A DNA stretch of 64,000 nt from Helicobacter sp. (GCF_017502485.1 NZ_JAFVUX010000020.1:62001-126000), one strand, 5' to 3'; counted from the stretch's first letter, positions 1 to 10,521 are shown. Program-made: numbers and translations. Notes: generated from the letters alone by a model not told the origin.

Positions 1-980
1 GCACCAGAAACACCAATAAGCGTAAAAGAAAAAACCCCAAGCACCACAACGCCCATATGAGAAATTGAGCTATACGCAACCACTTGCTTCATATCTGTTT
101 GCGCATAGGCTACCATCGCACCATAGATGATCATAATAAGTCCAAGCCCTAGAATCCACAAGCTAAGCTCAATGCTTGCATCTGGGAAAAGTGGGAGACA
201 AAAACGCACAAGAGCATAAGTCCCCATTTTTAGCAAAAGAGCAGACAACACTACAGAGCCTAGTGTAGGGGCACTACCATAGGCGTGAGGTAGCCACGCG
301 TGGAAAGGGATAATGGGGATTTTCACTGCAATGGCAATAAAAAATGCCAAGAATAGCCATAGCTGGTAGCTAGCGGGCAGTGGCATCGCTAGCCAATCTG
401 CTAGCTCAAAGCTAAAATATTTAGAATGCAAGAAAAATAAAAATCGATAATATAAAATCCCAAGCAACATAATCAGCGAAGCAAAAAATGTATAGAGGAA
501 AAACTGCAACGCAGCCCTAAGCTTCTCTCCACTACCCCACATACCAATCATGTATAAAATTGGTAGCAAGGATAGCTCCCAAAACACATAAAACAGCACG
601 ACATTTTGCGCGCTAAATACACCCATAAGAATAGATTCTAAGAGCAATAGACAAGCGACAAAATGGCTAGCACTGGACTTGCTGTGTAGGAACAACACAC
701 TTAGCAAAATCACAATAGCATTAAGCAAAATCAACACCAAAGAGATTCCATCAATCCCAATATGATAGCTAATGCCAAACGCAGAGATTAGCATAAGTAA
801 GTTTTCAAATTGCATACTAGAGCTACTATTATCAAACCCCGCCCATAAGGCAAGTACCAAAACAAACTCGATACTCGCACAACTCACGCCAAAAAACTTT
901 GCTACCTTATCTTTTAAGGCAAACACAACCAACCCAGCAAACAATGGGAAGAATATGATAATACTTAGCAAATACTCCAT
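1..980 (-). CDS. nuoM: NADH-quinone oxidoreductase subunit M (partial)
   Basis: Antiporter-like membrane subunit of respiratory complex I, coupling electron transfer to proton pumping. The ATG at 980 opens MEYLLSIIIFFPLFAGLVVF, and about 326 codons can be read before the window edge cuts the gene (full family length is about 500). Motifs of the family are visible: IPFHAWLPHAYGSAPT with its buried histidine, and DMKQVVAYSSISHMG near the cut end. Many transmembrane helices. It starts 3 bp after the nuoL stop, so it is cotranscribed; nuoN would be expected just outside the window. Confidence 0.95.
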   Translation of the reverse strand, partial: MEYLLSIIIFFPLFAGLVVFALKDKVAKFFGVSCASIEFVLVLALWAGFDNSSSSMQFENLLMLISAFGISYHIGIDGISLVLILLNAIVILLSVLFLHSKSSASHFVACLLLLESILMGVFSAQNVVLFYVFWELSLLPILYMIGMWGSGEKLRAALQFFLYTFFASLIMLLGILYYRFLFFLHSKYFSFELADWLAMPLPASYQLWLFLAFFIAIAVKIPIIPFHAWLPHAYGSAPTLGSVVLSALLLKMGTYALVRFCLPLFPDASIELSLWILGLGLIMIIYGAMVAYAQTDMKQVVAYSSISHMGVVVLGVFSFTLIGVSG

Positions 981-983
981 ACA

Positions 984-2885
984 CTACCTCCACAATAACA
1001 TAAATAAGCTGATTGTCAAGCTAATTAGCAGTAGTAAAACCCCAAAAGCCATCAGTCGTAGCGCACTACTAAGACTACCATTTTGCAACAATGCACAAAG
1101 TGTAGAGAGCCACATCACTAGCTTACCTACTGCTTGCATACTTTTATCAAATACAAGAATCTCAACCTTCAGCCACAGCACACGACATAGCGCACCAAAT
1201 CCTTTGACAAACACAAGCTCGTAAAGCTTTGGTATATAGTATTGCTGTGATAAAAGCGTGTAGAAAATATTTTGACTTGGAATATAAGTAAAACATCTAT
1301 ATTTGAAAAACGCCACAACAATTCCAAAGCAAGAAGCCCCCAGTGCTATCCCAGCTAGGGATTCTGCACTTAAGTGACCATGTGGCATTTCAAATGTCAA
1401 GATATACTGCAAGGCTAATAGTACTGGGTCATAAATCATACCAGAGATGATGGCAAGCAAAGCCAAAGGTGTCATTGCATAGAGCATCAATGATTTTGCC
1501 TCGTGCGGATGGCTTACATCGTAAGCTTCTTTAGATTTTGGTGAAAAGAAGACTAGCATAAACAAACGAAAGCTATAAAACGCCGTCAAAAATGCGCCAA
1601 AGATAAGCATGCCCCAAAGAATTTTATATCCCGAGTTGAAGCTAAATTCCAAAATTAAGTCCTTAGAAAAATATCCCGCAAATGGAGGTATCCCACATAG
1701 TGCGAGATTACCAATCAGCATAAATATCATCGTGTATTTCAATGAGCGTGCAAGTCTCCCCATACGCATAACATCAAGCCCATCGCGCATAGCGTGCATT
1801 ACATTGCCTGCACCAAGGAAAAGCAGGGATTTAAAAAACGCGTGAGTAAATAGATGAAAAAGTGCTATCCAATATGCTCCAAGTCCAGCTGCTACAAACA
1901 TATAGCCTAATTGAGAGAGTGTGGAGTAAGCGATAATACGCTTTAAATCCCTATTGACAAGAGCCATAGAAGCAGCAAATAACGCGACAAATGCTCCAAG
2001 ATAAGCGATCGCTTCGCCGATGTGTGGGATCTCCATATAAATGGGGTGGGTGCGCACAACAAGATAAACCCCAGCTGTTACCATCGTAGCAGCGTGAATA
2101 AGGGCTGATACGGGGGTTGGTCCCTCCATTGCATTTGCTAGCCAAGTATGAAGAGGAAACTGCGCGGATTTCCCCATAGCACCGATAAAAAGCAAAATCC
2201 CAATGCAACTAAGGATAACAGAAGAAGTCTTTGTCCCACTAGCAATGGCGTGAAAAATCTCTTGAAAATTCAGTGTCCCAAATGTCCAAAAAAGTAGAAA
2301 AATCCCAAGTAGCATACCCAAATCCGCGATACGATTGCTAATAAATGCTTCCATGGCAGCGAAAGTTGCACTACGCTTACGATACCAGAATCCAATAAGC
2401 AAATAAGAACATACTCCAACCCCTTCCCAGCCAACAAACAACCCTAAGAAGTTATCACTTAACACTAAAAACATCATAGAGAACACAAAACCACTAAGAA
2501 AACTAAAATAACGATTAAATCCTATATCATTCTCCATATAGCCAATAGAATAAATATGCACTAATAACGACACAAGCGTGATGACAACAATCATCACAGC
2601 ACTAACCATATCTAGGCTAAACCCAAAATCAACTCCAAAGCTCCCACTTACTATCCAATCAAAAAGCGAAATAGAAAAGCTGACTCCTTGTAATGCATTA
2701 AATCCAAGAACCACGCTCGCAAGAAAAGCAATAAAAATGCAAAAACTATTAAACCAGCCAAGTGCGATGATCTTTGGTCGTGTGCCCAGCACCCCGGCAA
2801 CGACAGTGCCAACCAAGGGGGCAAAGAGTGCCACTAGTAACAATGTAGCAAATGTGCCAATATCTATGGAATCTATCCAGCCCAT
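984..2885 (-). CDS. nuoL: NADH-quinone oxidoreductase subunit L
   Basis: Largest antiporter-like membrane subunit of complex I, 633 aa, with a long C-terminal lateral-helix region. Family motifs are clear: FVGWEGVGVCSYLLIGFW, then HTWLANAMEGPTPVSALIHA, then AYSTLSQLGYM. I chose the ATG at 2885 (MGWIDSIDIGTF) because AAAGGA lies just upstream at good spacing. A longer in-frame start at 2906 would run into nuoK. The gene begins 3 bp after the nuoK stop. Length and composition are normal for the family. Confidence 0.96.
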   Translation of the reverse strand: MGWIDSIDIGTFATLLLVALFAPLVGTVVAGVLGTRPKIIALGWFNSFCIFIAFLASVVLGFNALQGVSFSISLFDWIVSGSFGVDFGFSLDMVSAVMIVVITLVSLLVHIYSIGYMENDIGFNRYFSFLSGFVFSMMFLVLSDNFLGLFVGWEGVGVCSYLLIGFWYRKRSATFAAMEAFISNRIADLGMLLGIFLLFWTFGTLNFQEIFHAIASGTKTSSVILSCIGILLFIGAMGKSAQFPLHTWLANAMEGPTPVSALIHAATMVTAGVYLVVRTHPIYMEIPHIGEAIAYLGAFVALFAASMALVNRDLKRIIAYSTLSQLGYMFVAAGLGAYWIALFHLFTHAFFKSLLFLGAGNVMHAMRDGLDVMRMGRLARSLKYTMIFMLIGNLALCGIPPFAGYFSKDLILEFSFNSGYKILWGMLIFGAFLTAFYSFRLFMLVFFSPKSKEAYDVSHPHEAKSLMLYAMTPLALLAIISGMIYDPVLLALQYILTFEMPHGHLSAESLAGIALGASCFGIVVAFFKYRCFTYIPSQNIFYTLLSQQYYIPKLYELVFVKGFGALCRVLWLKVEILVFDKSMQAVGKLVMWLSTLCALLQNGSLSSALRLMAFGVLLLLISLTISLFMLLWR

Positions 2886-2887
2886 TT

Positions 2888-3214
2888 TTATCCTTTCATT
2901 GTGCAAAGCGTATCAATATCAAGACTTTTGTGCTTGCGATACCATAGCAACACAAGTCCTAGTCCAACTGCCACTTCACTTGCAGCAAGCGCGATGATAA
3001 AAAGCGCGAACATCTGCCCACCCATATCATTAAACATTGCCCCAACTGCTACTAATGCGACATTTAAGGCGTTTAGCATAATTTCACTTGAGAGCAATAG
3101 CATTAAAATATTTTTCCTGCGTAGTAATCCAAATAATCCAATAGCAAAAAGCACAATAGATAGCAACAAAAAATCATATATGCTCACATATGGGCTTAAT
3201 TGCATAGTAATCAT
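2888..3214 (-). CDS. nuoK: NADH-quinone oxidoreductase subunit K
   Basis: Small three-helix membrane subunit of complex I, 108 aa. It contains the typical segment LLSSEIMLNALNVALVA, whose glutamate lies in the membrane proton path, and a second acidic helix (ALAASEVAVGLGLVLL). The ATG at 3214 overlaps the nuoJ stop in an ATGA arrangement with AAGGAG 7 nt upstream, which supports this start over the internal Met at codon 4. Confidence 0.96.
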   Translation of the reverse strand: MITMQLSPYVSIYDFLLLSIVLFAIGLFGLLRRKNILMLLLSSEIMLNALNVALVAVGAMFNDMGGQMFALFIIALAASEVAVGLGLVLLWYRKHKSLDIDTLCTMKG

Positions 3215-3777
3215 AGAGAATCTCCTTGCTTAAGAGATGAAGTAGTTGTTGCCTTAGTATTTTGTATCTCATCTTTCCCCTTGATACCAAGTGCAACTCC
3301 AGCAATCAGTGCTACCAAAAGCAACACTCCGGCTATTTCAAATGCAATGAGATAATGCCCAAACAACACTTTTCCTACGGCGAAAGTATTTGGTTCTGCA
3401 GTAATTTGCATATCTTTTTCCACGACAACTTGACGATATTCATGAATTGGCACACTGAAGAGTATAACCAAAAGTAGCGCGATACATACAACCATAATAC
3501 TTAAGCGCACACCACCTTGATGTCGCTCTTTAATCTCACTCATCGTATCCACAAACATTAGCCCAAATGCATACATCACAACCACTGCCCCCGTATAAAC
3601 AGCGATTTGTACCACGCCTAAAAACTCCGCCCCCAAAAGAAAAAAGAAGCTTGAGATAAAAATCATCCCACTTGCAAGGGCTGTTAAGGCATAGAGAATA
3701 TTGCTCGTGCTAACTACCACAAGAAAAGCCACAATACTTAACACCATAAAAAAATAAAATGCAATTGCTTCAAACAT
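3211..3777 (-). CDS. nuoJ: NADH-quinone oxidoreductase subunit J
   Basis: Membrane subunit J of complex I, 188 aa, five predicted helices. Recognisable core: SNILYALTALASGMIFISSFFF followed by EFLGVVQIAVYTGAVVVMYAF, the conserved helix-3 region. The C-terminus carries a soluble tail of about 25 residues. Start codon overlaps the nuoI stop (TAATG), showing translational coupling. Confidence 0.95.
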   Translation of the reverse strand: MFEAIAFYFFMVLSIVAFLVVVSTSNILYALTALASGMIFISSFFFLLGAEFLGVVQIAVYTGAVVVMYAFGLMFVDTMSEIKERHQGGVRLSIMVVCIALLLVILFSVPIHEYRQVVVEKDMQITAEPNTFAVGKVLFGHYLIAFEIAGVLLLVALIAGVALGIKGKDEIQNTKATTTSSLKQGDSL

Positions 3778-4430
3778 TACGCTTCTCCTTGTGCATTTTG
3801 TGCACTCCCCACAGGTTGCACACTAGATTCTAATGCAACTTCACAAGGCTTGTCCCATACAATAGGTGTAGGGCGCAGAGTTTTATCAGCTTGCATACTT
3901 ACGCTACCAAAACCGGTAAACTCTAGCTGCGTGCAAGTCTTAGCCTCACCAATAGGGCGCAAAAGCTCTGGTTTTCCAGCATATTGCGCACGCGCTAAGC
4001 TTGCATTTTCAAAGCGATTTCCCATAACAATGGCTAACTCTGGGCACACTTCTGCGCAAAGTCCGCAGTAAATACACCGCCCGAGATTAATAGTGTAGGA
4101 GTCAATCTTCTTGCGCTTATCATCACCTTTGTGTGTAATTATGCGAATGCAATTACTTGTGCAGATCTTCTCACAAAGCCCACAGCCGATACAGCGTTCA
4201 TTGCCAGATTCTAGCAGTCTTTGTAAGCTATGTACAGCACGGTATCGTGGAGAGAGTGGGATATATTCTTTTGGGTAGTGTATGGTAACCTTTTTAGAAA
4301 AAAATTCCTTTAAAGTAAGGGCTAGCCCTTTGAACAAATCCAGCCCGCAAGTCATCTTCACACTTTTGCAAAAATTCTCATAAGTAGTCTTTGGCTCTTT
4401 ACGCTTAGGGATAGGGATATAGTTTTTCAT
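3777..4430 (-). CDS. nuoI: NADH-quinone oxidoreductase subunit I
   Basis: Peripheral-arm ferredoxin-like subunit, 217 aa, carrying clusters N6a and N6b. Two 4Fe-4S motifs are visible: [15 protein letters not shown] near residue 80 and [12 protein letters not shown] near residue 118. The N-terminal region ([19 protein letters not shown]) is the membrane-contacting amphipathic helix typical of NuoI. The last 40 residues are a lineage-specific tail. Located between nuoH and nuoJ as in other bacteria. Confidence 0.96.
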   Translation of the reverse strand: MKNYIPIPKRKEPKTTYENFCKSVKMTCGLDLFKGLALTLKEFFSKKVTIHYPKEYIPLSPRYRAVHSLQRLLESGNERCIGCGLCEKICTSNCIRIITHKGDDKRKKIDSYTINLGRCIYCGLCAEVCPELAIVMGNRFENASLARAQYAGKPELLRPIGEAKTCTQLEFTGFGSVSMQADKTLRPTPIVWDKPCEVALESSVQPVGSAQNAQGEA

Positions 4431-4438
4431 ACAAACTC

Positions 4439-5428
4439 CTAGAGCAAAATCACAACACTTGTGACAAGTAAATTAATAATAGCTAAAGGCATAAGCACTC
4501 TCCAACACATCCCCATAAGTTGATCTGGGCGTATATGGGGGAAAGTCGCGCGCACCCACATCGCCAAAAAGACAAAAAAGCATACCTTTAGGATAATGGC
4601 AATCCCACCAGGGATAAACCATAGTGGCTGATACCCGCCACAAAAAATAAGCGCAATCACAAAGCCAAAGGCAAAGAGATGGGCGTATTCCGCTAAGAAA
4701 AACATCCCCCATTTTAAGCCACTATACTCTGTACAAAAGCCTGCTACGATCTCAGCTTCGTGCTCAAGCAAGTCAAAAGGTGTGCGATTTAGCTCTGCAT
4801 AGCTAGCCACAAGGAAAAGGACAAATGCTAAAGGCTGTTGAAACAAGAGCCAATCAAACACCCCACCTGCTTGGTAATCATTCATAGCTACAAGTGAAAG
4901 TGAGCCTACAAGCATAAGTGGAGGCAAAATACTAAGCGTAGAGACTACTTCAAAACTAAGTAACTGGATACACGCGCGCACCGCCCCAAGTAATGAAAAT
5001 TTCGAGTTTGATGAAAGCCCAGCAAGCAAAGGCGCGTAAATCCCCACTGCCCCAACCGCTAGGAAAAATAGTAGCCCTACATTAATGTCAGAAATTATAG
5101 GCTGTACGGTTCTGCCAAATATCTCAAATTCGCCAAAAAATGGTATCGGTGCCATCGCGACAAATGCACTCATCATAGCAATCACAGGTGCTAGCATAAA
5201 AATAGCTTTATTAGCATGCTGTGGGCAAACATCTTCTTTGGTAAAAAGCTTAATTGCATCGGCTAAAAACTGCAATAACCCAAATGGTCCCACATAGCAA
5301 GGACCAAGTCTGCGCTGGAAATAGCCCAAAACTTTGCGCTCAATATATGTCCCAAACCCCCCTAAAAACGAAAATACAAGCACAACAACCAAAATCTTTA
5401 TACAAGTTTCGATGATAAATTCACCCAT
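4439..5428 (-). CDS. nuoH: NADH-quinone oxidoreductase subunit H
   Basis: Membrane subunit H, 329 aa, forming the quinone chamber with NuoB and NuoD. Signature stretches: [19 protein letters not shown] near the N-terminus, then [20 protein letters not shown] with the conserved acidic loop, and [20 protein letters not shown] near the C-terminus. Eight or so membrane helices. The gene sits 3 bp after the nuoG stop. Confidence 0.97.
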   Translation of the reverse strand: MGEFIIETCIKILVVVLVFSFLGGFGTYIERKVLGYFQRRLGPCYVGPFGLLQFLADAIKLFTKEDVCPQHANKAIFMLAPVIAMMSAFVAMAPIPFFGEFEIFGRTVQPIISDINVGLLFFLAVGAVGIYAPLLAGLSSNSKFSLLGAVRACIQLLSFEVVSTLSILPPLMLVGSLSLVAMNDYQAGGVFDWLLFQQPLAFVLFLVASYAELNRTPFDLLEHEAEIVAGFCTEYSGLKWGMFFLAEYAHLFAFGFVIALIFCGGYQPLWFIPGGIAIILKVCFFVFLAMWVRATFPHIRPDQLMGMCWRVLMPLAIINLLVTSVVILL

Positions 5429-5431
5429 ACC

Positions 5432-7999
5432 CTACTCCTTTGTGGCTTTAGTGCTTTCTACATAAGTATAAGAGCTTGCGGCATTTGCACCCCACTCTCT
5501 AGCGATATGTGGGCTAATGAGCCACATATCCCCACTCATCGCATAATCAATATATACTGCGCCCGTAATACTGCCTTGCGTGCTTGGACTATAGAGCGTG
5601 ATATGCTCCCCTTCTGTAAGTCCTAGCTTTTCTAAATGTGTCCTAGAAGTATAGAATCCATCTTTTTGCTGCATATTAGAATCCAGAACATTTTGGATAC
5701 TAAAGAGATTTTGCGGATAAGAAATAAAAGCATTAAAGCTTATGGGCTTAGCTTGTGCTATTGCGTGCGCTGGAGCGAGAGTGCCACTTAGTAAAGGCGT
5801 AAGCATATAGCCTCTTTTATCATCTCCGCCTTGTGTGTAGTAATTTGCTAGGCTAGCAAGATCTCTTGGCGCATAGCCCTTGCTTTGTGGTAGTGCGCTT
5901 GTGTAGTCACTTAATGTCGTGTAAGTTGCAAAATAATCAAGTAGCGTGCTTGCGCGATCTTGCGTGCGTGGCATAAATCGCTCTAACTCTTTTTCATAAT
6001 GAATAGCCACTAGCCTAGATTTGTTATAAGCATACAAAATACTTGCCAAATCATCGCCTTGATATGCCTGCACCTTTGTAAATGGCAACAAGCGATTTTC
6101 AAAGTTTGTCATACTTCCTAGCATTTGCTGGTGGCTTGGCAATACTACTTCAGGCTCTCTAGCAAGCATTTTGTCTCCATCACTCCACGCACAATCCCAC
6201 AACACATCACCTTGTGTGCGCACCCCAATGACAAACTCATCACTTAAGCTAGAATCCACTTCCAAAAACTCTCCGCAAATTCTAGCAATCCCCACAGTAT
6301 TGCTACCAGCTGGGATTACATAGACTTTAGCTCCGCATTTTTCTAAAATCTGTAGCCCTGCGACCATCGCGCTATTTTCTTGCAATGTGCAAAGCATCGC
6401 CTCTTCGCCAACAATCACACTCATCTGCGACAAATTCACGCTAGCTAGCTCGCTAAATGCACTAAGCTCTATCCCTGCTTCTTGCAATGCCAAGTAGGTT
6501 GGCATTGCAGATTGCGCAGAGCTAGATTCTACACTAGAGTCCAAATCCGCACTAGATTCTAGCTTGGCTAGAGCTTGCTCACTAGCTAGAATCTCGCTAA
6601 GCAAGGTAGATAGCATTGCCCCCAGCTCCTTAGCCTGCGGGCTTTGGGCTATGGCTTCTTCAAGCTTGCCTTGCATACTTATAAGTAATGCGCCGAGTGC
6701 TAGCTCATCGGCTTTAGGCTTATAGGGGATATGCACCACAGAGCGTGAAAAAGACGCAAGCAATGTGTCAGCCATTGGGTGAAGATAGTAGAATTTAATG
6801 CCTTTTTTTGTGCGGATTGTGTTGTTTATAGCATATTGTAAAAGCGGTGCTTGCAGGCGTACAGGCGCGCCTAGCGCGATAATGGTATTAGAGTCTTTGA
6901 GGTCTTGTAAGGTGTTATTTAGTCGCAAATATGGCAGAAACTTTTGATACGCGCGCGCACTCTCGTTATAGAGCTTTATGCCAAGATGCGCACTAAAAAT
7001 GCTTGCAATCATTGCTTCTTCATTGGTGATAGAGCTACCAAGTCGCATAGCAGTAGCCTCGCTAAGGTGCGTGAAGCAAGGGCTTACTTCACTAGAATCT
7101 AGTTTTGCCTCACTAGATTCTGCCCCAGCGGAAAGGACAGAGAATCCAAACCGCCCTGCCCCACAGATTGGCGCGAAGTGGAAGTCATTACTCACGCGAT
7201 AAGTCTTCTTCTCTCCTAAAGTATTATGGTGCCTCGTCTCATAAGTAATATGGCAACCCATAGAGCAGTAGTGGCAGGTGCTATTTGTCTTCTTTAGTTC
7301 CCACGCATTAGCAGTGTAGCTAAAGTCTTTATAAGTAAGTGCACCTACAGGACATACAGCAATACACTCGCCACAATCCACACAAGGTGTATCACTCACA
7401 AACTCTATCAAGGACTTTTGCTTCTTGCTCCACACGCTATAAGGATCTTTTAGCATAGAATCTTTATAGCTATCTGGGGAGTGCAAATCCGCTTTGCCAG
7501 CTTTCAGCTTGGCTTCACCGATATTGTCCTTACAAGTCGTTACACATCGCTCACACACAATGCAAAGGTTAGGGTCATAAAGTGCTTGCGCCCACGATTT
7601 TTCGTACTTTTCATCATCAGCTAAAGCATAATTTTGGTGGGACACTTTAGTGTAGAGAGTTAGATTTTGTAGCTCGCATTCACCGCTTTTATCGCAAACC
7701 CCACACTCTAGCGGGTGATTGACATCATAAGTTTGCATAATCATCTGTCGCTCTTTGCGGATTTGCTCTGTTTCTGTGTTGATCACTAAGCCATCTTTCG
7801 CCTTTGTATTACAGGTATAAACTCTCTTGCCATCACCACTTTCTCCCATACACATTTTGCAAGCAAGAGTTGGCGAGCAACCACCTAAATAGCAAATCGT
7901 GGGGATAAAAATGCCATTTTCCCTAGCGACATCGACAATTGTTTCTCCCTCTTGGCAAGTGATTGTTCGGTTGTTGATTGTGATTGTGACTTTAGCCAT
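5432..7999 (-). CDS. nuoG: NADH-quinone oxidoreductase subunit G
   Basis: Large iron-sulfur subunit of the peripheral arm, 855 aa. From the N-terminus: a 2Fe-2S domain (CYLGGCSPTLACKMC), the NuoG His/Cys motif (HPLECGVCDKSGECELQN), two 4Fe-4S motifs (CIVCERCVTTCKDN and CVDCGECIAVCPVGAL), then a molybdopterin-oxidoreductase-type CHYCSMGCHITYE motif followed by a long divergent molybdopterin-like domain. I chose the ATG at 7999 (MAKVTITINN), which overlaps the preceding gene by 8 bp. An upstream in-frame extension of 45 codons has no family similarity and lies inside that gene. The C-terminal half is rich in Asp-Ser-Ser and Glu-Ser-Ser, encoded by AGATTCTAG words. Confidence 0.95.
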   Translation of the reverse strand: MAKVTITINNRTITCQEGETIVDVARENGIFIPTICYLGGCSPTLACKMCMGESGDGKRVYTCNTKAKDGLVINTETEQIRKERQMIMQTYDVNHPLECGVCDKSGECELQNLTLYTKVSHQNYALADDEKYEKSWAQALYDPNLCIVCERCVTTCKDNIGEAKLKAGKADLHSPDSYKDSMLKDPYSVWSKKQKSLIEFVSDTPCVDCGECIAVCPVGALTYKDFSYTANAWELKKTNSTCHYCSMGCHITYETRHHNTLGEKKTYRVSNDFHFAPICGAGRFGFSVLSAGAESSEAKLDSSEVSPCFTHLSEATAMRLGSSITNEEAMIASIFSAHLGIKLYNESARAYQKFLPYLRLNNTLQDLKDSNTIIALGAPVRLQAPLLQYAINNTIRTKKGIKFYYLHPMADTLLASFSRSVVHIPYKPKADELALGALLISMQGKLEEAIAQSPQAKELGAMLSTLLSEILASEQALAKLESSADLDSSVESSSAQSAMPTYLALQEAGIELSAFSELASVNLSQMSVIVGEEAMLCTLQENSAMVAGLQILEKCGAKVYVIPAGSNTVGIARICGEFLEVDSSLSDEFVIGVRTQGDVLWDCAWSDGDKMLAREPEVVLPSHQQMLGSMTNFENRLLPFTKVQAYQGDDLASILYAYNKSRLVAIHYEKELERFMPRTQDRASTLLDYFATYTTLSDYTSALPQSKGYAPRDLASLANYYTQGGDDKRGYMLTPLLSGTLAPAHAIAQAKPISFNAFISYPQNLFSIQNVLDSNMQQKDGFYTSRTHLEKLGLTEGEHITLYSPSTQGSITGAVYIDYAMSGDMWLISPHIAREWGANAASSYTYVESTKATKE

Positions 8000-8924
8000 T
8001 ATAGCCCCCATTTTGTGCAAATTGCGCTGTGATAAAAGGGTAAAATCTCTCCCTTTGAGTATGCCAGCCCTTAAGCACAGCTGTAGCACCCTTGAGATAC
8101 TCCACCTGCTTAATAGCACAAGCCACTTCAGCACAATCCACTATAAGTCTAGCTTGCTCGCCCTGCTCTAAATGCAATAGGCGCAAAAACATCTTTGTGG
8201 CATAGAGCACTGGAGCTACTAAATTTTCTTCATCAAATGGACTAAGATAGACAAATGCGCCATTAGATTCTGGGATATTGTTAAGGGCTTGAAGTATCTG
8301 CTCTACATCACTAGAATCTAGCTTTTGACATTGCATAATACCTGCTAGGGATGGAATAAAGGCTATTTTAGAATACATCTCAATAATTGCAACAACTTTA
8401 CAAATAAGCTGTGCATACTTATGGCGTAAAAAGCCCTCTCCTATAAAAATCATTGGTGATTGTGCCTGCTGCAAAGCGTGGGTAATGTTTCCCAACTCCT
8501 CTTCAGCAAGAGCAGATTCCGAAGCAATATGTCCAATATCCAAGTCCTTGAGAAATTCCATAGCCACAGTGGGAAGCTGACTATGTGCGCCAACAAGCGC
8601 AGCAAGCAAAAGCGTGATGACTCCTAGCTCCGCCCCTACTTCATATTGGTATTGCTCTATATCTGTGCTACGAGAATCCACAAAAGGATGCAAGCACAAA
8701 ACTCGCGCTTGCACAGACTGATCAAAATCACCCAAGCTATCCATCAATGCCCTAAACTCAAATGCCCCAGCACCTAGAGCTAAGACAACATCACTTTGAA
8801 AAAATGCCCGATACGCGCTCTTATCAAGCCCCTCTAGATCATAAAGCCACATAGCTCCATCGCTCAAGCTTTCATCCATTGCTTTAGCCATATTGCCGAC
8901 TCCCTTAGCTGCTAGATTATTCAT
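7992..8924 (-). CDS. NuoF-position complex I protein (HP1265/Cj1574-type)
   Basis: 310 aa protein at the position normally held by nuoF. It shows no FMN/NADH-binding glycine-rich motif and no 4Fe-4S cysteines typical of NuoF, so it is not an NADH dehydrogenase subunit. It matches by position and size the Helicobacter/Campylobacter replacement gene (HP1265, Cj1574c). In those organisms complex I is thought to take electrons from flavodoxin or a related donor; this is family knowledge, not visible here. The ATG at 8924 is preferred because AAGGTGG precedes it and it overlaps the upstream stop by 8 bp. The C-terminal segment overlaps nuoG. Confidence 0.8.
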   Translation of the reverse strand: MNNLAAKGVGNMAKAMDESLSDGAMWLYDLEGLDKSAYRAFFQSDVVLALGAGAFEFRALMDSLGDFDQSVQARVLCLHPFVDSRSTDIEQYQYEVGAELGVITLLLAALVGAHSQLPTVAMEFLKDLDIGHIASESALAEEELGNITHALQQAQSPMIFIGEGFLRHKYAQLICKVVAIIEMYSKIAFIPSLAGIMQCQKLDSSDVEQILQALNNIPESNGAFVYLSPFDEENLVAPVLYATKMFLRLLHLEQGEQARLIVDCAEVACAIKQVEYLKGATAVLKGWHTQRERFYPFITAQFAQNGGYNG

Positions 8925-9231
8925 CGCCCACCTTTGCACTCTCTTGTGAGATGGGTGATTGTAGCTCTTTTTGCGAGATAGATTCTAGATTGGACATTTG
9001 TGAGGAGCTTTTGCGCACCACAAGTGTCCAATCTCTATGGTTAAACCGCACAGAATTCATCACTTCATGTCCCATACTGCAGACAAACTCGGCACTTTTA
9101 GCCACATTAGAAAAGTCATCAATCTCAAAGAGAAATATCCCCACCTCACCTTGCATTAGTTCTGTGTTGATTAGCTCTCCCATACGGGCACAAAAGTCAT
9201 TGTGCAAATGCCGTAAGTCAAATCGCTTCAT
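8917..9231 (-). CDS. NuoE-position complex I protein (HP1264/Cj1575-type)
   Basis: 104 aa protein at the nuoE position. It lacks the four cysteines of the NuoE 2Fe-2S cluster. The N-terminal part (MKRFDLRHLHNDFCARMGEL, then GEVGIFLFEIDDFSNVAKSAEFVC) fits the short HP1264 family, reported to bind a flavin; the tail after about residue 75 is extra and poorly conserved-looking. The start at 9231 is chosen for AAAGGGG upstream. A GTG 30 nt earlier is possible but has no ribosome site. It overlaps the downstream gene by 8 bp. Confidence 0.78.
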   Translation of the reverse strand: MKRFDLRHLHNDFCARMGELINTELMQGEVGIFLFEIDDFSNVAKSAEFVCSMGHEVMNSVRFNHRDWTLVVRKSSSQMSNLESISQKELQSPISQESAKVGDE

Positions 9232-9276
9232 ATCTGCTACCCCTTTGCTTTGTATTTGCACAAGAGATGTATAAAC

Positions 9277-10521
9277 TCATCGATCCACCTCACCAAAAAT
9301 AGCATTGCACGAGCCCACAATTGTAACAATGTCAGCAATATATGCGCCTGTAAGCATTTCTTGTAAAATCGCTGTATGCGCAAAGCTTGGAGTTTTGATT
9401 TTCATTCTCTGGGGGTATGCCTCCCCAAGCGAGTGGATAAAAAATCCAAGCTCACCACGCGGAGACTCTGTAGGAACATAAACTTCACCCTTTGGCGGGC
9501 GCATACCTTGAGTAACTAGCACAAAATGCTGCATAAGCGAGTAATTTTGCGTCATAATCTCTTCTTTTGGTGCAGAGATATACTCTGGGGCACGCGCCAT
9601 AAGGTCATCTCCTGTGCTAGTGGTATTACTACTTGGATAAAGCGCAATGAGCTGGTGCAATAGCTTAATAGACTCTCTAATCTCAAGCATATAGAGTCGA
9701 TAGCGATCATAACTATCCCCATAATGCCCAATAGGCACAGCAAAATCTAGTTCATTATAAAGCTCATAGGGCTCTTCCTTACGAATATCATAGGCAATGC
9801 CCGTAGCGCGTAGCATAATCCCACTAAGCCCCCACGACTTTGCCATCTCTTGAGAGACCGCTCCCACACCTTCAAGGCGCATTTTCCAAATGCGATTTTC
9901 ATCAAGCAAACCCTCAAACAAATCCACACTTTTGCTTGCTTCTTGTAAAAACTGCTCCAAATTCTCTAGCCAGCCACTTGGGAAATCTAGCGGGACACCA
10001 CCTATACGAATAGCATTATGCGTAAGCCTAGCACCGCAATAATCCTCTATCAAATCCAGCCCATACTCACGCGTCTTAAACGCGTATAAAAACATCGATA
10101 GCGCACCCACATCCATAGCATGCACAGCGATAAAAAAGATATGGGAGATGATGCGATTAAGCTCTAAGAGTGTCGTGCGTATCACTTGAGCTTTGCGTGG
10201 GACTTGTATGCCAAGTAGTCGCTCCACCCCAAGCGCAAATGCATAGTTATTTCCAATAGCAGAAATATAATCAAGCCTATCAGTTGTAGGCATAAATTCA
10301 TTATAGATCATATTCTCTGCAAGCTTTTCTATGCCTCTATGCAAGTAACCAATCTCTGGGGTAGCTCTTTTTACTCTCTCACCATCTAGCTCTAACACCA
10401 ATCGTAGCTGCCCGTGCGTTGATGGGTGTTGCGGTCCAAAATTTAGCACCATTGTGTTGTCATCGCGCTCAAAATGTATGTTTTCAAACTGCGGTTTTAA
10501 ACGCGTGTAGTTTTGTCCCAT
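9277..10521 (-). CDS. nuoD: NADH-quinone oxidoreductase subunit D
   Basis: 49-kDa-type subunit lining the quinone site, 414 aa, homologous to the large subunit of NiFe hydrogenases. Visible: [20 protein letters not shown] near residue 26, [14 protein letters not shown], and the C-terminal [10 protein letters not shown] and [18 protein letters not shown] end typical of NuoD. Start ATG overlaps the nuoC stop (TAATG). Confidence 0.97.
   Translation of the reverse strand: MGQNYTRLKPQFENIHFERDDNTMVLNFGPQHPSTHGQLRLVLELDGERVKRATPEIGYLHRGIEKLAENMIYNEFMPTTDRLDYISAIGNNYAFALGVERLLGIQVPRKAQVIRTTLLELNRIISHIFFIAVHAMDVGALSMFLYAFKTREYGLDLIEDYCGARLTHNAIRIGGVPLDFPSGWLENLEQFLQEASKSVDLFEGLLDENRIWKMRLEGVGAVSQEMAKSWGLSGIMLRATGIAYDIRKEEPYELYNELDFAVPIGHYGDSYDRYRLYMLEIRESIKLLHQLIALYPSSNTTSTGDDLMARAPEYISAPKEEIMTQNYSLMQHFVLVTQGMRPPKGEVYVPTESPRGELGFFIHSLGEAYPQRMKIKTPSFAHTAILQEMLTGAYIADIVTIVGSCNAIFGEVDR

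Noticed and set aside
8000-8134. 45-codon N-terminal extension of nuoG
   Set aside because: Lies wholly inside the upstream complex I gene and has no NuoG similarity; the 2Fe-2S domain begins at MAKVTITINN.
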